A stretch of DNA of 64,000 nt from Pseudovirgaria hyperparasitica (GCF_010093815.1 NW_022985558.1:969459-1033458), one strand, 5' to 3'; numbered from the stretch's first letter, positions 31,970 to 44,203 are shown. A program made the numbers and translations. The notes: generated by a model from the letters alone, not told the origin.

Positions 31970-33580
31970 ATGGCTGCCTCCAACAGCTCACCCATTCTAC
32001 GAGGGTCGAGCGAAATAGACGGCAAGTTTGTCCAAGAGGTCTCTCACGCAGAAACAGCCATCAAGCCGGACAGAGGCATGGAGGCACCACCACTGGTGCG
32101 AGATCTTACCCCAGAAGGCCGCATTGCTCTGGAAAAGAAGCTGAAGCGCAAAATTGATCTTCGTCTCATGCCAATGGCTATTCTCATGTACATCATGAAC
32201 TATCTCGACCGCAATAACATCGCCGCAGTACGACTTGCAGGCCTGCAGACCGAGCTAAGACTTACCAGTGTTCAATACCAAACAACTGTCAGCATATTGT
32301 TTGTGGGTTACATCCTCATGCAGATTCCGTCAAATCTTCTTCTCAATAAGATTGGTCTTCCCGCCGTCTATCTCCCATCTTGCATGGTTGTCTGGGGCAT
32401 CGTATCGGGCGCTACAGCCGGATGCCATAACTATGGCGGCCTTCTTGCCATTCGTTTCTTCTTGGGTTTCGTCGAGGCCGCGTACTTTCCTGGTTGTCTC
32501 TTTTACCTCAGTTCCTGGTACACGCGCAAGGAACTCGGCTTCCGCACTGCAATCTTGTATTCTGGATCCTTGCTATCGGGGGCCTTTGGCGGTCTCATCA
32601 CTGCCGGCATCACCGGTAACATGGACGGCACCGCTGGTCTCCGGGCCTGGCGCTGGGTGTTTATCATCGAAGGTGCCATCACCGTCGTCATTGCCTCGGC
32701 CGCTTTCTTCATCCTACCCAATTTCCCGCGAACAACCAAGTGGCTCACCGAAGAAGAGCGCCAACTCGCCGTCTGGCGCCTACAGGAAGACATTGGGGAG
32801 GATGACTGGGTGTCTAGCTCCGATCAAAGCTTCTTCCACGGACTCAAGCTCGCTGTCCTCGACATCAAGGTCTGGATCCTGATGGTCATGCTCCTTGGCA
32901 CCGTGTCCTCAGCTTCTGTGACGAATTTCTTCCCAACCGTTGTCGCGACTCTCGGCTACGGTCGTGTGGAAACGCTTCTTCTTACATCGCCTCCTTATGT
33001 TCTGGCGGTCATCTGTACATTTGTCAACGCGTGGCATGCCGACCGGACCGGCGAGCGATTCTACCACGTTATTCTACCCGCGTTTGTTGGCATCGCAGCG
33101 TTCATCATTGCAGCGGCGACTACCAATACCGCTGCTCGATATCTAAGCATGATGCTCATGTTACCTGGTGTATACACAGGATACGTAGTCCAACTGGCAT
33201 GGATATCGAACTGTATCCCACGACCGCCAGACAAACGTGCTGCATCACTAGCATTGGTCAACGCAGTTTCGAACGCCAGTAGTATCTATGCGAGTTATAT
33301 GTATCCACAGCCAATGAGTGGCGAGCGTAAGTTATCCGTCTCGTCTTGGTGGCTCGGAGAAGCAAAGTTAATCATATGCACAGCAATTGACCTTGTAGTT
33401 CCAATGAGCGTGGACTGCGCGACGCTATTTTTAGCCGTTTGTATGGCAGTGCTACTGAGATTTATCCTTGTTCGGTTGAATAAGAGATTGGATCGCGGGG
33501 AACATGTCGAGGGTGCTATCAATTCTGGTGCAGCTATCCCGGGTGAGGCAGCGAGCAAAGGATTCAGATTCTTGCTGTGA
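31970..33580 (+). CDS. MFS transporter, Dal5/allantoate permease (anion:cation symporter) family
   Basis: Plasma-membrane major facilitator of the fungal ACS family, whose members import vitamins, allantoate, nicotinate or related organic anions; the substrate here cannot be read from sequence. TM1 is preceded by LKRKIDLRLMPMAILMYIMNYLDRNNI, the family signature, followed by YILMQIPSNLLLNKIG and RFFLGFVEAAYFPG. The second half includes WHADRTGERF and RPPDKRAASLALVNAVSN. The ORF reads through, but a canonical 72-bp intron (33327 GTAAGT to 33398 TAG) removes a poorly fitting segment and joins MSGEL to PMSVDCATLFLAVC, giving about 512 aa with 12 membrane helices. As the intron has no stop and keeps frame, retention would also make a protein. 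Confidence 0.88.
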   Translation: MAASNSSPILRGSSEIDGKFVQEVSHAETAIKPDRGMEAPPLVRDLTPEGRIALEKKLKRKIDLRLMPMAILMYIMNYLDRNNIAAVRLAGLQTELRLTSVQYQTTVSILFVGYILMQIPSNLLLNKIGLPAVYLPSCMVVWGIVSGATAGCHNYGGLLAIRFFLGFVEAAYFPGCLFYLSSWYTRKELGFRTAILYSGSLLSGAFGGLITAGITGNMDGTAGLRAWRWVFIIEGAITVVIASAAFFILPNFPRTTKWLTEEERQLAVWRLQEDIGEDDWVSSSDQSFFHGLKLAVLDIKVWILMVMLLGTVSSASVTNFFPTVVATLGYGRVETLLLTSPPYVLAVICTFVNAWHADRTGERFYHVILPAFVGIAAFIIAAATTNTAARYLSMMLMLPGVYTGYVVQLAWISNCIPRPPDKRAASLALVNAVSNASSIYASYMYPQPMSGERKLSVSSWWLGEAKLIICTAIDLVVPMSVDCATLFLAVCMAVLLRFILVRLNKRLDRGEHVEGAINSGAAIPGEAASKGFRFLL

Positions 33581-33951
33581 TCATGTAGATCGAGGTACCG
33601 ATTCAATTGCACCCGATTGTGATAGGTATAACCATTGTATATACTTTTGAAAGAGCTGGAAAACTGGACATGGTTAGATAATTGATCTCAATAGCACATC
33701 GTTCTGTTCCTTCTCAAGACATGTACAGTTTCAGTGTATAAGAGACGCTGTCGAAATCACAAACAAAACTCACAGTCGACCTCCAATTCCGTCTTTTACT
33801 GATGCCTCAGGCAGCAACAAGCTTTGACCCATAAACCTCGAAAGCACTTTACGGCCTCACCCATCGAGCTGATCATCTTTGTCGCAATGTAGTATTACAC
33901 AGCCACTAGCCTAGCCCACTACATCCCCATATATCTCCCTATCGAGGCAGA
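33581..33951. other. Short intergenic region
   Basis: 3' flank of the transporter and promoter of the small GTPase; nothing else seen. Confidence 0.5.
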
Positions 33952-34679
33952 ATGTACCACCTCTTCAAAGGCCTCTACCTCTACGCAACAAGCAAAGAAG
34001 GTTAAGCCACTAAACACCACGTCGCATCCCAACCAACCCGCTAACGTCAACCACACCAGAATACTCAATCCTTCTCCTCGGTCTCGATAACGCCGGCAAA
34101 ACTACCCTACTCGAACAAATCAAAGCGCACCACTCCAACTCCCTGCATCCCAACCTCAAGACCGTCCCGACGGTCGGTCAGAACGTCGCAACCGTGACAC
34201 GCCCGGAGCTATACCTCAAGATCTGGGACGTCGGCGGGCAGCACTCGCTGCGCGGGCTATGGCAGAGTTACTATTCTTCGTGCCACGCAATCGTGTTCGT
34301 CATCGACAGCACCGATGTCGGCGACGCAGACGTCACGAAGCTGGCCTCGCTAAGTCCCGTCGAGGCGGATAGCGAGGCGGTCGGGAGGCTGGACGAGTGT
34401 CGGATGGTACTGGAAGATGTGCTACAGAATGAGGATGCAGAGGGGGTGCCGGTGTTAGTGTTGGCGAACAAGCAGGACCGTGAGGACTGTGTCGAGGTGG
34501 TGAGGATTAAGGAGGGGCTGGTGAGGAAGGTGTTTGAGGGGGAGAAGGGGGGCAATGTGAGGGATAGTAGGGTATTGCCATGTAGTGCATTGACGGGCAC
34601 AGGCGTTCAGGAGGCTGTGGAGTGGTTGTGTAGTAGGGTGAAGTGGAATAAAGAGAGTCGGCCGCCGGTTATGAGGTGA
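33952..34679 (+). CDS. ARL3: Arf-like GTPase, Arl3/ARFRP1 type
   Basis: Golgi-associated Arf-like small GTPase that in yeast acts upstream of Arl1 in trans-Golgi tethering. Exon 1 is 33952-34000, a 59-bp intron 34001-34059 (GTTAAG, CTAAC branch, CAG) follows, and exon 2 is 34060-34679, giving 222 aa. It begins MYHLFKGLYLYATSKEEYSI, without the glycine-2 myristoylation site of Arfs, as known for Arl3/ARFRP1 (N-terminally acetylated and bound through Sys1). G boxes: GLDNAGKT, switch II WDVGGQ, NKQD, and CSALTG. The insert after VIDSTD (about 18 residues, DVGDADVTKLASLSPVEADS) is longer than in human ARFRP1. Confidence 0.92.
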
Positions 34680-37679
34680 GAAGATCATATAGGGAAGCAT
34701 GGAGTTTCGGCGTGTCTGGACATGGCCATTCAAATGTAAGCGCGCATATCATAAGGTATTTCTGAATCTAATGACTGATGCTCGGAATGAAGATTATATG
34801 CTGAACATGTGACGGACCAAATCGCTCAGGCGTAGAATATATTCACGCTTCAGGCTTCTTGGTGGCCATATCGGTAGCTCTCATTCTTCCAGTAATATTA
34901 GGTTCACTTAAGCAAGTATTTTGAACAATATACTGACAACAACAGGAAAACGCGAGTACTAATAAGCGAATTAGATGGGTCGGAGTTGATGAATGACCAG
35001 TCGGACAAGTGAACAAGGTAATCACCGCCTTCATGTAACATGTCTGCAGCTTTAGTGTCTGTCTTTGACCGCTACCTGTATGTATGAGCACCTGCTTGGT
35101 CAGTGGCTTTAGACACTGGGCAAATGAACCTGGCAAGCAGGCCCTTCTCGGCCGTGCCTAGAACATTGAGAGGCAACAGACGTATAAACAAAGCAATTAA
35201 AGGACTAAAGCATATTTCATATATCTGCTGTACTTCCACACCGACGACTTATATCTTATATTTGACGCATTCACGATACCTGCTGTTTCATTGATTTCAA
35301 CCTTTGTCTAATGTAGCCCACAACACGGAGCGCAGTCCGTGGACCTGCCTAGATTGACGCCATCCTTCTCGAGTATTTGAATAGTGGCAGCCACGTGTAC
35401 ATTCACATATAAAGGTTCCGGTCCGCCACGTCTTCAGGGGTCTCCTACATCGACAGCTGAACTGTGTGTGTAAAGCTTTCGAGATCCAGTGCAAGTTGAA
35501 TGCAGTGCAGCGCATGAGGTCATCTCGGGAGAGGCGATGGCGATCTGGAGCCTCCTTCAATGCACTCGGCCGAGGCATTCCTGGAATGTCAGCTCTTCAT
35601 GTTTGAGGCTTTTGGCTCAAGCTCGGCGCGATCGATTGTCTTGATGGCTATCAAATGTTGTGAAATGGTGGCCGAGTCGATAAAACACATAGGGGCGGTA
35701 AAGACATATATGGCATGCCTATGAATATCAAACATTACTACTTCGGACCGCTAGTAACACTAGTTGCTGGCGCATTTCCCACAAATGGAAAGACATTCTA
35801 CATTACAACGGCGCTACCGACGATAGATGCCCTGAAGATTGCTACAGAAGTTTAGTGAGAATTAGAGTTGCGATTCGATGCTTGAGGTGCAAGTATGCCA
35901 AGCCAAGATTGGGTGGGTACTGAAGGGGTTCGGCCGTCTGCATTGTGATAATAAACCTCTTCCGACTACGCACGCAACAAGCAATGATGTGTTTCGGAGA
36001 AAAACCCCATGTGGGTTGATTACTGCCCTGATCTACCAAACGAATCCACAGCGGATGAATGGCTATATCTGGGAAGCCAGTGGGCCTAAATCGTAGGAAG
36101 GTTCTGTGGCTTGCCTGGTATTATGTGGATTTGATTGGCTACAACGCTCCCTACCATGGTTTGCCCGAGAGAAAAGTCTAGATTAAAGCCACGGAAAGGA
36201 ATCTCCGCGCTGAAATGATAGATTTTTCCGGAAGCCACAAAAACAAGACTCCGAATCGCGGGCACTAACTGACGGCTGACGCGCGCTAATGACTCGATGC
36301 TCTACAGCGTTCGTGAAAAGGGATCGGAGATCATTCCGCATTTTCCTTGTGCGCGGAGCAACTTGAGGAGGAATGAAAATAAGTGATCCGGGGGCTGGAC
36401 AATGCCATGAGAGGGCACACTTGTGAACACGTTAGATAACATGCAATACAAGGTCGTATAGGTTTGAAACAAAGCGCAACAATCAAGAAATGGATGAACA
36501 AAAACATGAAGTTTCGAACTCAAGGGTCTGAATGATGGCCCAAGTTTTGAGGCTAGGTCGCCCCGAGGAAGCACGAGCATGTTTCCCGAAAGAGAAGGTC
36601 GCGGAGAACGAAGGATTGGTTGTTGATAATTCTTTGACCTGACCAGAATATATTCATCTCAAAGGAAAGTGATAATATCACCAGGATCCTTATAGAAAAT
36701 GCTGCTAGCAAGATCCGTGGCGACGCGTTCTCCGGATTTCGGCAGAGGCGCCGTGGTATTGCGCGTCTTCAGCTTGATATGTTCGGACCCTGTGAGTTAG
36801 CAAGGATGTGCACAAGGTACAGATTTCATGGCGGCGTTTCGTAGGAAAATGCGGTTCAATCCTAGATATACTTGATAGTAGGCAGCAGAAAGCCGCCTGG
36901 TTGCCGTTGGCTTGCGGCGGTATATTGGATCGCCCATGTGGCGTGAGCGGGAGCTGAATGATCGTGCTGCTAGAACCCGGCTGCTTCACGATAGTCAACA
37001 GTCGGTCACGAAGTGGAGGACTGGAGCTGATGCAGTTTACATGATCGATCAATAGTCAGCTGGATCCTGCCCGAAACCGTTCTGTCGGTCCTGGCGGTGG
37101 CTTTTGTCTAGACAAGTTCTCTCCCACCAGCATTCGGCTATTCCGTGGGTATAGACGAGATGTCATCAAACGAACGAGTCTGAAAACAAGCAAGGTACAC
37201 ACGAGTAGCGGATTGGACGCACGATGGTGTCGAGGACTTGTGAGGCAATGAGCGTTGTAAACGGGCGCGGGCGAGAAGCATGTTGGATGTAATGGATGTT
37301 GGATGTTGGATGTTGATGATCAATTACTAAATTGGAGCATACTGGGTCTCGGTCTCGCCGGAGACGCTAGTAGCTATCAAGTCTAGCCTCGATATATACA
37401 CCAATGACAGCTGTACGACGCTGGGCCAGATCTGGCTTGGCCATGCACACTTTGCCGACGCTGGGCCCTCTCGCTGCATCAGCATCAGCATCAGCACAAC
37501 AATCCTATGGCGATCGACATGCCTGTCTCCAAGACGCGTGGTATCCATGTCTCACTTGAGCCAAGCAAAATCCACTGTCTGAAGTCAGGAGTATACCTGC
37601 AACTTTCCTCGGTAGGCTTGCCACTACCCGCAGGCACGTCCGCAATGGCTGCTTTGGTGGACCGGGCCATTCTATATGA
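34680..37679. other. 3 kb gene-poor region
   Basis: Scattered short frames on both strands without motifs. Minor simple sequence occurs at 37290-37320 (TGGATGTT-type) and 37480-37500 (CATCAG). No supported gene. Confidence 0.5.
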
Positions 37680-38921
37680 ATGTCCATCGTGTCCAGCTGG
37701 GTCTCGATGAGGTGGCGGAGGATGCTCTCTGACTTCATCTTGGATCTTCAAGAAGAGGAGCGTACAAGTAATACGATCATTGCTCCGTCCAATCGTTCAA
37801 TGCACGCCACTTCGAATCTGACAAGCCACCCCACAGCCGTGGACAGTACGTCCCTTGTGTACTACGACTATCTGAAAAATCTGATTCCTTCTTCGGAGTC
37901 TGAAGTGATTATCAAGAAGGAGAAGAGTCACGAATGTCCTGTTTGCCACAAGTCTTTTACACGGAAGGCCATATACCTCGACCACTATCGCAGCCAACAC
38001 TCCGATGAACGCATTCTTTGCAGTATCTGCAGCAAACCATTTAAGCGACAGAACGACCGCCGAAGGCACGAAAAACTGCATTCCGACGAACGCGCTTTCC
38101 GATGTCAAGGAGAGAATGAGAATGCGCATCTTGGTTGTGGCAAGCGCTTTGCTCGCCTGCACTCGCTAAGAGAGCACCAACGGCGAAAACCCGAAACATC
38201 TTGCTATGAGCTCATTTCGAAGATACAATCAAGGCGGTCGTCTGCAACTACATCGATTCCATCAGAACCTGATTCGTTAAGCGAAGATGACGGGGACGTC
38301 GACGAGGAAGATTTGGTCATGCAGAGTATCGAACCAATCGAAATCATTGATTCGCCCACCGAATACGATATGGAGTATATTGAAGACACGAAACCTGTCA
38401 CATCGACGCCACCAGTACCTCATATCTCCATCCAATCCGCTCACATATCATGGCCCTCTGTAATAGAGGCCAAGATTCGGCAACAGGCAGGACGTGCTCT
38501 CGCCGCTACCCACCACGAGCAGGTCCAACGGAACGTCGACGTCAAGAATTCAGTACCATCGCCATCTAATGGATCGGCATACCACTGCTGGCTATGTCCC
38601 AGTAGGTATACGCGGAAAGAGTCGTTCGAATTTCACCTACAGCATCACTTCCACGAATTGGAACAACGGCCGTATCACTGCTCCCAGTGTGGAGGGGATT
38701 TCTCTCTCATCGGCCATCTCAATACTCATATGTCAAACTGTACAGCTGCATTTGGCTTATTCCGGTGTAATTACGGCTGTGGTCGTGCCTTTCCATCGAA
38801 AGAGGACATGATTCAACATTGTAACGCTCCAGATGATACTGGATGCTTCGAGAAAGTCGGAAGATATGAACAGCATGTGAAGGCAATAATTCTAAATCGC
38901 TTGGCACAGCTCAAGGTGTAA
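37680..38921 (+). CDS. C2H2 zinc-finger protein with two finger clusters
   Basis: A 413-aa probable nuclear DNA-binding protein. The first cluster has finger 1 (CPVC...H-x4-H, residues 86-107), finger 2 (CSIC...H-x3-H, 114-134) and an atypical finger 3 with a long Cys-Cys spacing (C142...C153...H161/H166). An acidic linker of about 60 residues (SLSEDDGDVDEED) follows. The second cluster near residues 300-395 has YHCWLCPSRYTRKESFEFH, YHCSQCGGDFSLIGHL and FRCNYGCGRAFPSKEDMIQH. A paired-cluster arrangement like this is common in ascomycete regulators with unknown targets. No intron is needed. The start is the first ATG of the open frame; an upstream exon cannot be excluded. Confidence 0.75.
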   Translation: MSIVSSWVSMRWRRMLSDFILDLQEEERTSNTIIAPSNRSMHATSNLTSHPTAVDSTSLVYYDYLKNLIPSSESEVIIKKEKSHECPVCHKSFTRKAIYLDHYRSQHSDERILCSICSKPFKRQNDRRRHEKLHSDERAFRCQGENENAHLGCGKRFARLHSLREHQRRKPETSCYELISKIQSRRSSATTSIPSEPDSLSEDDGDVDEEDLVMQSIEPIEIIDSPTEYDMEYIEDTKPVTSTPPVPHISIQSAHISWPSVIEAKIRQQAGRALAATHHEQVQRNVDVKNSVPSPSNGSAYHCWLCPSRYTRKESFEFHLQHHFHELEQRPYHCSQCGGDFSLIGHLNTHMSNCTAAFGLFRCNYGCGRAFPSKEDMIQHCNAPDDTGCFEKVGRYEQHVKAIILNRLAQLKV

Positions 38922-40088
38922 CAAATGAAGCACACCCAGAGAGCTATTAGACATCATTGATTAGCGCATTTTAGACGGGGTTTGGGCATACACATTATGA
39001 AGTCACGAGTTTACGAATAGCTGTTAGATACAAACACAATGGCAAAATTAAAAACCAACTATAATCATTTAACTAGCCCCTTTGACCGTATTAGTCTTGC
39101 ATTGATGCCAGGTCATGGCCAAATGTATACATTTCGAATGATTCGACATAGTTCAAGGGGATTGATTCGTGCTGTCGATAATCCTATCGTAAGACATAAT
39201 CTCACATCACATAAGCGGTTTTCACATTGTCATGATCGACCGGTGAACGATAAACGCCAGTCACGGCTCGATCTTGGCATTACTTATATCTCTGGGTTGT
39301 CAAATCCTGAGATTCCTTCAGTCTAATACCTTTCGCTAATATGTGCTCTAGACATCGCGGCACAGAAACCTTAATTTCGGCAAACTATGAATACACATGT
39401 CACAGGACTTGTTGGGGATTGACATGTAAACGCACATACCGGATTCGGAAAGGTGGTCCTATTGTGGCATTGGGGCGAAAAGGGAGGCAAGAGTGCTCAT
39501 TCGGAGCTAATCAGCCCGAACTGGCTACCTTTCACCCTGAGCCGAGCCCCGAAGATCCGGAGAACAACCACCCAAAGTCGTTTTGCATATATAACCCGCC
39601 CTCGACCTCGGGATACCTACAAACTCTGACCACAGTGCGGATCATGATCATCGCCGCAATGCAAGGCTACGCTATCCGTTAAGAAAAAGGTTTCTTCCAC
39701 GAGTAAGCTGTGCGCCCGCTCAGACAGGCTGCGTGCAACATTCACCGAGATGTTCTACCCACCGGACGCACGCGTCCGACATTGCCAGGCGCGCGTGGCC
39801 CAGGAAGCGTTCTTGATGAGCCTTAGATGAACGGACGAAAGGCATCTCTGCCTCGTGGCACAAGAAAGTCGTTGCGTAATATACTTGCAACCTGTACGCT
39901 TCTACACGTGGCTATCTGCTTGTAACACTGCCATGCAAGCTTATATTGCACTCCACTATAGGTGGTATTGTGGGGTACAGTATATGAGTTTATATATGAC
40001 TTGACAGTAGCGATTTCTTTCTTTTCCGTATCGCTGGGTCGTTTTCTTCTTTTCCCGTCTTCAGGTGAAACTTGTCTCATCAGCAGAT
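38922..40088. other. Intergenic region upstream of the CE12 gene
   Basis: Two short + strand frames (39039-39326 and 39341-39682) have no motif and unlikely composition. A TATATGA-rich stretch near 39985-40000 may be core promoter for the esterase. One PacC-core hexamer GCCAGG is near 39784, not significant alone. Confidence 0.45.
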
Positions 40089-41034
40089 ATGAGGTCGTCG
40101 ACGCTTTTCGTTGCAGCCGTCATGGCTCTCGAGTCTCTGGCCGCGCCGGGCGGGTCTCTTGAGAAGCGTGCCCCTGTTGTGTATCTGGCGGGAGACTCGA
40201 CTATGGCGGAGAATGGCGGTGGTAGCGGCACTCAAGGCTGGGGCCATTACTTACCCTACTCGCTCTCCATATCTGTTGTAAACAGTGCTATTGGCGGTCG
40301 GTCTGCGCGTAGCTACACCGTTGAGAGTCGCTTCCAGGCCATTGCCGACAAGGTCAAGTCCGGTGACATTGTCATTATCGGTGCGTATACTATCCGTTCC
40401 AGCCATTCAATTCCATTCCTTCATCACTGCGATCAACGACTGTCCACAAATGGGTTGAGGGCATCACTTGTTTTCGCCAATCATCTCGTCTCCAAGTCCT
40501 CTACCTCCCTAACCCTACCCACCAGAATTTGGCCACAACGACGGCGGCTCCCTCACCCCAACCGACAACGGCCGCACCGACTGCCCGGGCGCCGGCTCGG
40601 AAACATGCACCTCGACCTACAACGGCGCAACCGTCACCGTGCTGACATATCCCGCATACCTCCAGAACGCCGCCAAACTACTCATCTCCAAAGGCGCCAA
40701 GGTAATCATCTCGTCTCCCACGCCCAACAACCCCTGGGAAAGTGGCAGCTTCTCCTACAGCGCGAGCCGCTTCACAACATACTCCAAAGCCGCCGCATCG
40801 GCGACCAAGAGCAGCTTTGTCGATCACGGCCAGTACACGGCGAATATCTGGCAGAGTCAGGGGAAGAGTGTGGTCGATGCGTTTTTCCCGAACGATCATA
40901 CTCATACGAGTGGACCGGGGGCGGATACGGTTGCAAAGGCGTTTGTGAAAGGGGTTGCGTGTGTAGGAAGTGCGAATCCATTAGCAGCATATGTGAAGAA
41001 TTCGACGGCGAGTATTCCGGGGTCGTGTATTTGA
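40089..41034 (+). CDS. Secreted rhamnogalacturonan acetylesterase (CE12, SGNH)
   Basis: Removes acetyl groups from rhamnogalacturonan I of pectin, outside the cell. Exon 1 is 40089-40380, a 145-bp intron 40381-40525 (GTGCGT to CAG) follows, and exon 2 is 40526-41034, giving 266 aa. The N-terminus is a signal peptide ([14 protein letters not shown]) with a KR at about 27 resembling a Kex2 site. SGNH blocks: GDSTM with nucleophile Ser37, GGRSARSY (block II Gly), EFGHND with Asn102 across the intron join, and DHTH with Asp221/His224. All catalytic residues are present. It converges on a pectate lyase gene 370 bp away, consistent with joint action on pectin. Confidence 0.92.
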
Positions 41035-41404
41035 TATGAATCAAACAATGGACGCCGATTTGTATATATGAGAATTGCAATTCCGAATAAACAATCTATG
41101 TTTACAGAACTATCATCTCTTAGCCTGGCGTTGTGGAGTAATTAATCATACATATGTTGAGTAGCGTTGTGCTTGGTAGGTGAGGATTTTGCATCAGTTT
41201 AGAAGACAGATGAGACGGTACCAAAGCCCGATGAAAATTTCTGCAAAAGTAATAAATGATAGTTACAAGAAGATAAAAAATTCACCACTGTCGTTCGCCA
41301 GGAATCTGACCCCCCCCCTTTCTTTTCTTGCGCCCCCATCTCGAACCCTACCATCTTGAAACCTGACAGTCTCATCGTACCCAATCCTTCTGTTATTCTC
41401 CACT
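41035..41404. other. Convergent 3' intergenic region
   Basis: Shared 3' flank of the esterase and pectate lyase; a short poly-C run is at about 41311-41319. Nothing else seen. Confidence 0.5.
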
Positions 41405-42271
41405 CTAACAAGCTGACATCGACTCCTTGTAGATGCAAGCATCACTCGGCCCGTCACTGACCTCCGTCGGCTCATTGCCGGGTGTCGTGCCTTTGTACTC
41501 CACGCACACTTTCTTGACACTGCTGACGCAAGTATTTGCGTCGATGGTAGATGTGTCGCCAAAGTTGCTGTTGATGCCGGTGAGCACCTTGCCCGACGTT
41601 GCAGAGACATTCTTCAATACGACATGGCGCTCGGCGGACTTCTTGCAGTTGCCACAGCTGCGGTACAGCTTTCCAAAGTCCACGGCCGTGAAGCCGTCGA
41701 TGGTGACGGTACCGGCGCCATTGTGCTGGATCACCTTGTCCGAGGCTCCGGTTGCGCCGCCGCCGGTGATGGTAGCGTTGCCGTCGCCTTTGAGGGAAAG
41801 GGCATCTGTAGACACGGGTGAGTATATAGCTTGGCACGGAAGGATGATGGGAGAGGAGATAGTATGGTAAGGGGGAGAGGGAGGTGTACCTTCACACACG
41901 GCCGCCCACCAAACGTTCTCGATAGTGCAGCTGCCCTCGCAGTGCACGCCCTCAATCTGATCGCTGCCGATGATGGCATTCTTGAGTGTGGCCCCGTCGG
42001 CGAGGATGAAGACAGCGTCGGAGTCGTCGCCTTCGTCCTGGCCAGTGCAGGTCACGCCGCGGCCATATGTCTTCAGGCCACCATCAAACGTGCCCGAGAT
42101 CTCCTTAGCCGCATCGTAGGTGACGCTGCCCTTGGAGGCAGGGATGGGGAAGGATGCGCGCTTCTGAAAGACAGAGTGGGTGTTTGCAGTGATGCCGGCT
42201 TTGCCAGAAGAGGGGATGGCAAGCACAATGGCAGAAAGGGAGAGAATGAGAGTGGCGAGTCTGGAGTTCAT
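41405..42271 (-). CDS. Secreted pectate lyase, PL3 family
   Basis: Calcium-dependent beta-elimination of polygalacturonate, extracellular. Exon 1 is 42271-41890, an 84-bp intron 41889-41806 (GTACAC to ACAG) follows, and exon 2 is 41805-41405, giving 260 aa, slightly above the usual PL3 length. A signal peptide ([19 protein letters not shown]) and a KR processing site (FQKR) precede the mature domain. PL3 features: [21 protein letters not shown], the beta-helix stack [39 protein letters not shown] and the Cys-rich [19 protein letters not shown]. The intron is in frame without stops, so the unspliced frame is also open. Confidence 0.93.
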   Translation of the reverse strand: MNSRLATLILSLSAIVLAIPSSGKAGITANTHSVFQKRASFPIPASKGSVTYDAAKEISGTFDGGLKTYGRGVTCTGQDEGDDSDAVFILADGATLKNAIIGSDQIEGVHCEGSCTIENVWWAAVCEGTPPSPPYHTISSPIILPCQAIYSPVSTDALSLKGDGNATITGGGATGASDKVIQHNGAGTVTIDGFTAVDFGKLYRSCGNCKKSAERHVVLKNVSATSGKVLTGINSNFGDTSTIDANTCVSSVKKVCVEYKGTTPGNEPTEVSDGPSDACIYKESMSAC

Positions 42272-44203
42272 GATGGCTATGTTGGATATAAGATAAGACT
42301 TAATGCTTCCTCTGAGTTGAAATGTGAAGTGAAGGATTGGTCAGACCGCTAGGGTACAATAATGAATGAATTGAAGACGAAACTCAATTGAAATGTAGAA
42401 AGAGTGTGATGGTTGCTGAGTAGAGAAAAGCGAATGTCACGAAGATCAGAAGCTCCTTTATACTTCGCGATCCTCAGTATGCCACATCATCTCCTTTGTT
42501 CCACAAACATGACTTAATCAACAAAAGTGGTCCTTAAACAAAGTAAAAAGATGACGGAGATTCCATGTAGCAGCCACATGGGATGCAAGGAGCCGCACTC
42601 CACGGCTGTCTGCAGGCGTCGCAATATCCAAGGCAATAAGGATCAGAGCAGATTCCATCTGTTACCAAGTTAGATGAATGTGGCGTAACAATGAAAACTG
42701 GGCTAATCTTTTCACGGCGGAGATATCGCATATATTCGGAAATTCCAGACTCGTGAATCCACTCGAACTAGATTGGTAGAGAGACTCATGACTGTCCATA
42801 AGGCTCCATCTGACAGACATCAAAGCAAAGACCGACGACAGTGGCGGAGACAAGAGGTTTTGCCAAGACCGGTAATGCTTCTGCATCAAGGAATTTACCG
42901 GAGACACATGAAACAGTCTGGGACCACAACTTCCAAGCCAGATCAATCTATACGAGAACGCCAGCAGCGGCACTGCAGTGGGAACACGATTCGAACAACA
43001 GCCGTAGGCAAGAGACTTAGTCCTAAATTTTCCTTGGGTCGAATTGTGAGGTGTACGCACATAGCGACGCAGGATATATTGTCGGACATGCACACTGGCA
43101 AGAGTCGTGGAGATGCGACGATAGTGACTGACCAACACGACAACAAGGGCACGTCTTGCAGTGACAAGTGATACCACGAAATCCAGATTCGTGGCCATAC
43201 GGTGTCTTCACCCCGCAGGTGCAGGTTATTCTTGCTATATTCGATCATAGGCATGTAGCTACAAACAGCTCGGGTGTATCTGTCATAGTTGTAGTGCTTA
43301 GTAGTCATCGGGCATTGAATGTTCGAATAAAGCAATATCGATTAGAAGAACCTATGCGTAATGAGCGATCAGAAGTCTGCGCACATGTGTCAGACATAAT
43401 CAAATAGAGTCGGCAGTGGAGTCGACACTCAAGTCCCGATTCGCGACGGCTAGTGCTCAAATTGTGGGGAGAGTGATACTGGACTCAGATATGTCGTGAG
43501 GAGTGGATTCTACGATACAACCACGTACCTCTGGTGCCGGTGCCTTGTGCATTGTGACTCGTGAGTAGAGGATCTGAGTCGCAAAAGCAGAGAACAGTAC
43601 TTCTACACCAACAACTCGACAACTGTACCTACGCAAGCTATCACGATTGGTGGGATCTTGCGCCCCACGAACCAGGTGCCTGGACCAAGGAATACAATCC
43701 CTGATAGGTGCACCTGAAGGGGGTTCCTGGGGGACTAACGATTCATTGAGCTTTGATACTACTTTCTGTAAAGCAGTTCCCACTATCAGAGTGGTGTTCT
43801 TAGCTCTGATGATAAGTCACCTCAGTGCCTAGGGGCTGGTCGTGCTTTCAACAGGCACCTGCATGATTGTGTTACCTAATCCGTCAGCTGAGAGGTACGA
43901 GGCTCTGTGCATGGACCCCGTTCATTTGTTTCCACTGCGGTCCAAAATTCCCTGTACGTAGGGCTCGGAGAAGCTGCTTCGTCGAGGAGTAGCCGAAACG
44001 TGGAATGAGTAGTCATTGGTACCGGAGACATTCAGAGGTACGGTGAAACTTGGAAGTACGTACTTCTCCGGCTTATTTACTTATTCAGATCATAACGCGA
44101 TAACGATGAGTCGCTCTGCAATGATAGTGGTCGCAGCGCTTGCTTCCACGAGGAAGACTCCAGTAAATCAGTATAAATAGACACAAATATCAAGGTCCAG
44201 GCC
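42272..44203. other. 1.9 kb gene-poor region
   Basis: The proximal part (42272-42540) is the pectate lyase promoter. Frames at 42534-43335 on both strands overlap and have no motif; none is called. Confidence 0.5.

Noticed and set aside
39039-39682. Two short genes upstream of the CE12 esterase
   Set aside because: No signal peptide, domain or codon signature; more likely promoter DNA.
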